From assembly GCF_018324685.1 (NCBI RefSeq), contig NZ_AP023354.1:930001-994000 (forward strand): a stretch of DNA of 64,000 nt, written 5' to 3'. This document shows, one piece after another, positions 63,470-64,000 of this stretch. A program made the translations under genes and the position numbers. The notes under the pieces are model-generated. The model was not told the origin of the DNA, made no database searches, and was given only the letters and a program-made list of their open reading frames with translations. The stretch's first letter is position 1. Each line of letters opens with the position of its first letter. This DNA comes from Actinocatenispora sera. Its GTDB lineage: Bacteria > Actinomycetota > Actinomycetes > Mycobacteriales > Micromonosporaceae.

Positions 63470-64000
63470 TCAGGACACCCGGACCCGGCGGCGCGGCTCG
63501 GAGCCGGCGGTCGGTCTCCCGGACAGCGCGTTGTGCCCGTCCACGTTCGCCAGCACGACGTGCGGATCGTCGAAACCGAAGTCGAGCCCGCTGATCAGCC
63601 AGCGCCCGTCCGGGTCGCCGTCCTCGACCAGGTCGAGCAGCCGGAGCGGATGCCCGACGACCGGCGCGAGCGGCGGCAGCACGTCGGCCCGCCAGCACAG
63701 CCGCAGGCTCTCGTCGCCGGCGTCGACCGGCTCGGTCGGGTCGAGGTCGTCCCAGCTCAGCGAGCATTCCCCGGTACGCCGGTGGCAGGCGGTGAGCCGT
63801 TCGCCGGCGAACTGGAACACCACCGGCCCCTCGCTGTACCACTCGTCGAGGTCGCGATCCCACAGCACCCAGGTGTGCTCCAGCGGCCGGCCGGCCAGCC
63901 GGGCCAGCCGCTCGCCGTGCACGTCCAGGATCTCCCGGGCGGTGTAGAGCCAGCGCGGCCGGTACCCGCCGACCTGGTGGGTGAACGCCCCGGTCGGCGC
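63470..64000 (-). CDS. Hypothetical protein, 5' end beyond window
   Basis: The open frame runs in from the right edge; about 176 C-terminal residues are visible (beginning APTGAFTHQVGGYRPRWLYT). The composition is natural, with Trp-rich strands (EHTWVLWDRDLDEWYSEGPVV; RWLISGLDFGFDDPHVVLAN) suggesting a beta-rich fold. No catalytic motif or family is recognised. It ends in a basic tail (SEPRRRVRVS). Confidence 0.7.
   Translation of the reverse strand, partial: APTGAFTHQVGGYRPRWLYTAREILDVHGERLARLAGRPLEHTWVLWDRDLDEWYSEGPVVFQFAGERLTACHRRTGECSLSWDDLDPTEPVDAGDESLRLCWRADVLPPLAPVVGHPLRLLDLVEDGDPDGRWLISGLDFGFDDPHVVLANVDGHNALSGRPTAGSEPRRRVRVS

Overview
The window is very GC-rich (well above 70% by eye) and reads as the chromosome of a filamentous or spore-forming actinomycete. 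Markers are a BldC regulator, valine dehydrogenase, DUF3073, DUF3151 and DUF1206 proteins, a mycothiol-dependent-type enzyme, a SigE-family ECF sigma factor, and many GTG starts. The block bldC - conserved protein - vdh - DUF3073 ... purM - purF - sterol-carrier protein has, from memory, the gene order of Streptomyces coelicolor (SCO4091 to about SCO4085). The repeats and family mix suggest a Micromonosporaceae-like genus, but no marker here fixes the genus.

Layout. 1-0.7 kb: start of dnaX, the small SRP RNA and tRNA-Ser(GGA). 0.7-4.6 kb: an accessory patch beside the tRNA, with a decayed phage integrase, MarR, a monooxygenase, a nitroreductase, a NUDIX protein and a CGNR regulator. 4.7-16.2 kb: epoxide hydrolase, MmcQ-like protein, dinB, lipid kinase, DUF1206, luciferase-like oxidoreductase, PIG-L deacetylase, small enzymes and regulators. 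16.2-30 kb: alanine dehydrogenase with a PucR-type regulator, Dps, GntR, thioesterase, a four-gene acyl-CoA/methyltransferase/NUDIX run, a PrsW protease and BldC. 30-38.4 kb: vdh, DUF3073, a ferritin-like protein, a two-gene graspetide (ATP-grasp RiPP) cluster, purM, purF and SCP. 38.5-45.2 kb: a repeat-rich surface protein, a PadR-controlled ABC exporter and comB. 45.2-59.5 kb: purL, purQ, purS, purB, purD and purA, interrupted by ArsR/SRPBCC, puuD and an ECF sigma factor with its probable anti-sigma partner. 59.5-64 kb: a MinD/EspI-like ATPase, an HxlR/monooxygenase pair, DUF3151 and a truncated last gene.

How it works together. Eight purine genes (purM, F, L, Q, S, B, D, A) cover the first committed step, most of the route to IMP, and both adenylosuccinate enzymes. 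They are scattered in short same-strand groups, not one operon. purC, purN, purE, purK and purH are absent from the window. The main candidate for an undescribed product is the graspetide pair at 33.6-34.9 kb. It has an 87-residue precursor with an acidic, Ser/Thr-bearing C-terminus and a translationally coupled ATP-grasp ligase, and it sits inside otherwise conserved housekeeping synteny.

Non-coding DNA is rich in structure: a 58-bp TTGATCAA palindromic element in three copies; a head-to-head pair of multi-hairpin elements between comB and purL; a CTAG-flanked MITE-like palindrome ending on the purA stop codon; several 30-33 bp minisatellites; and several candidate operators next to their regulator genes. 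All calls rest on reading the sequence and on knowledge of families. No database search was run.
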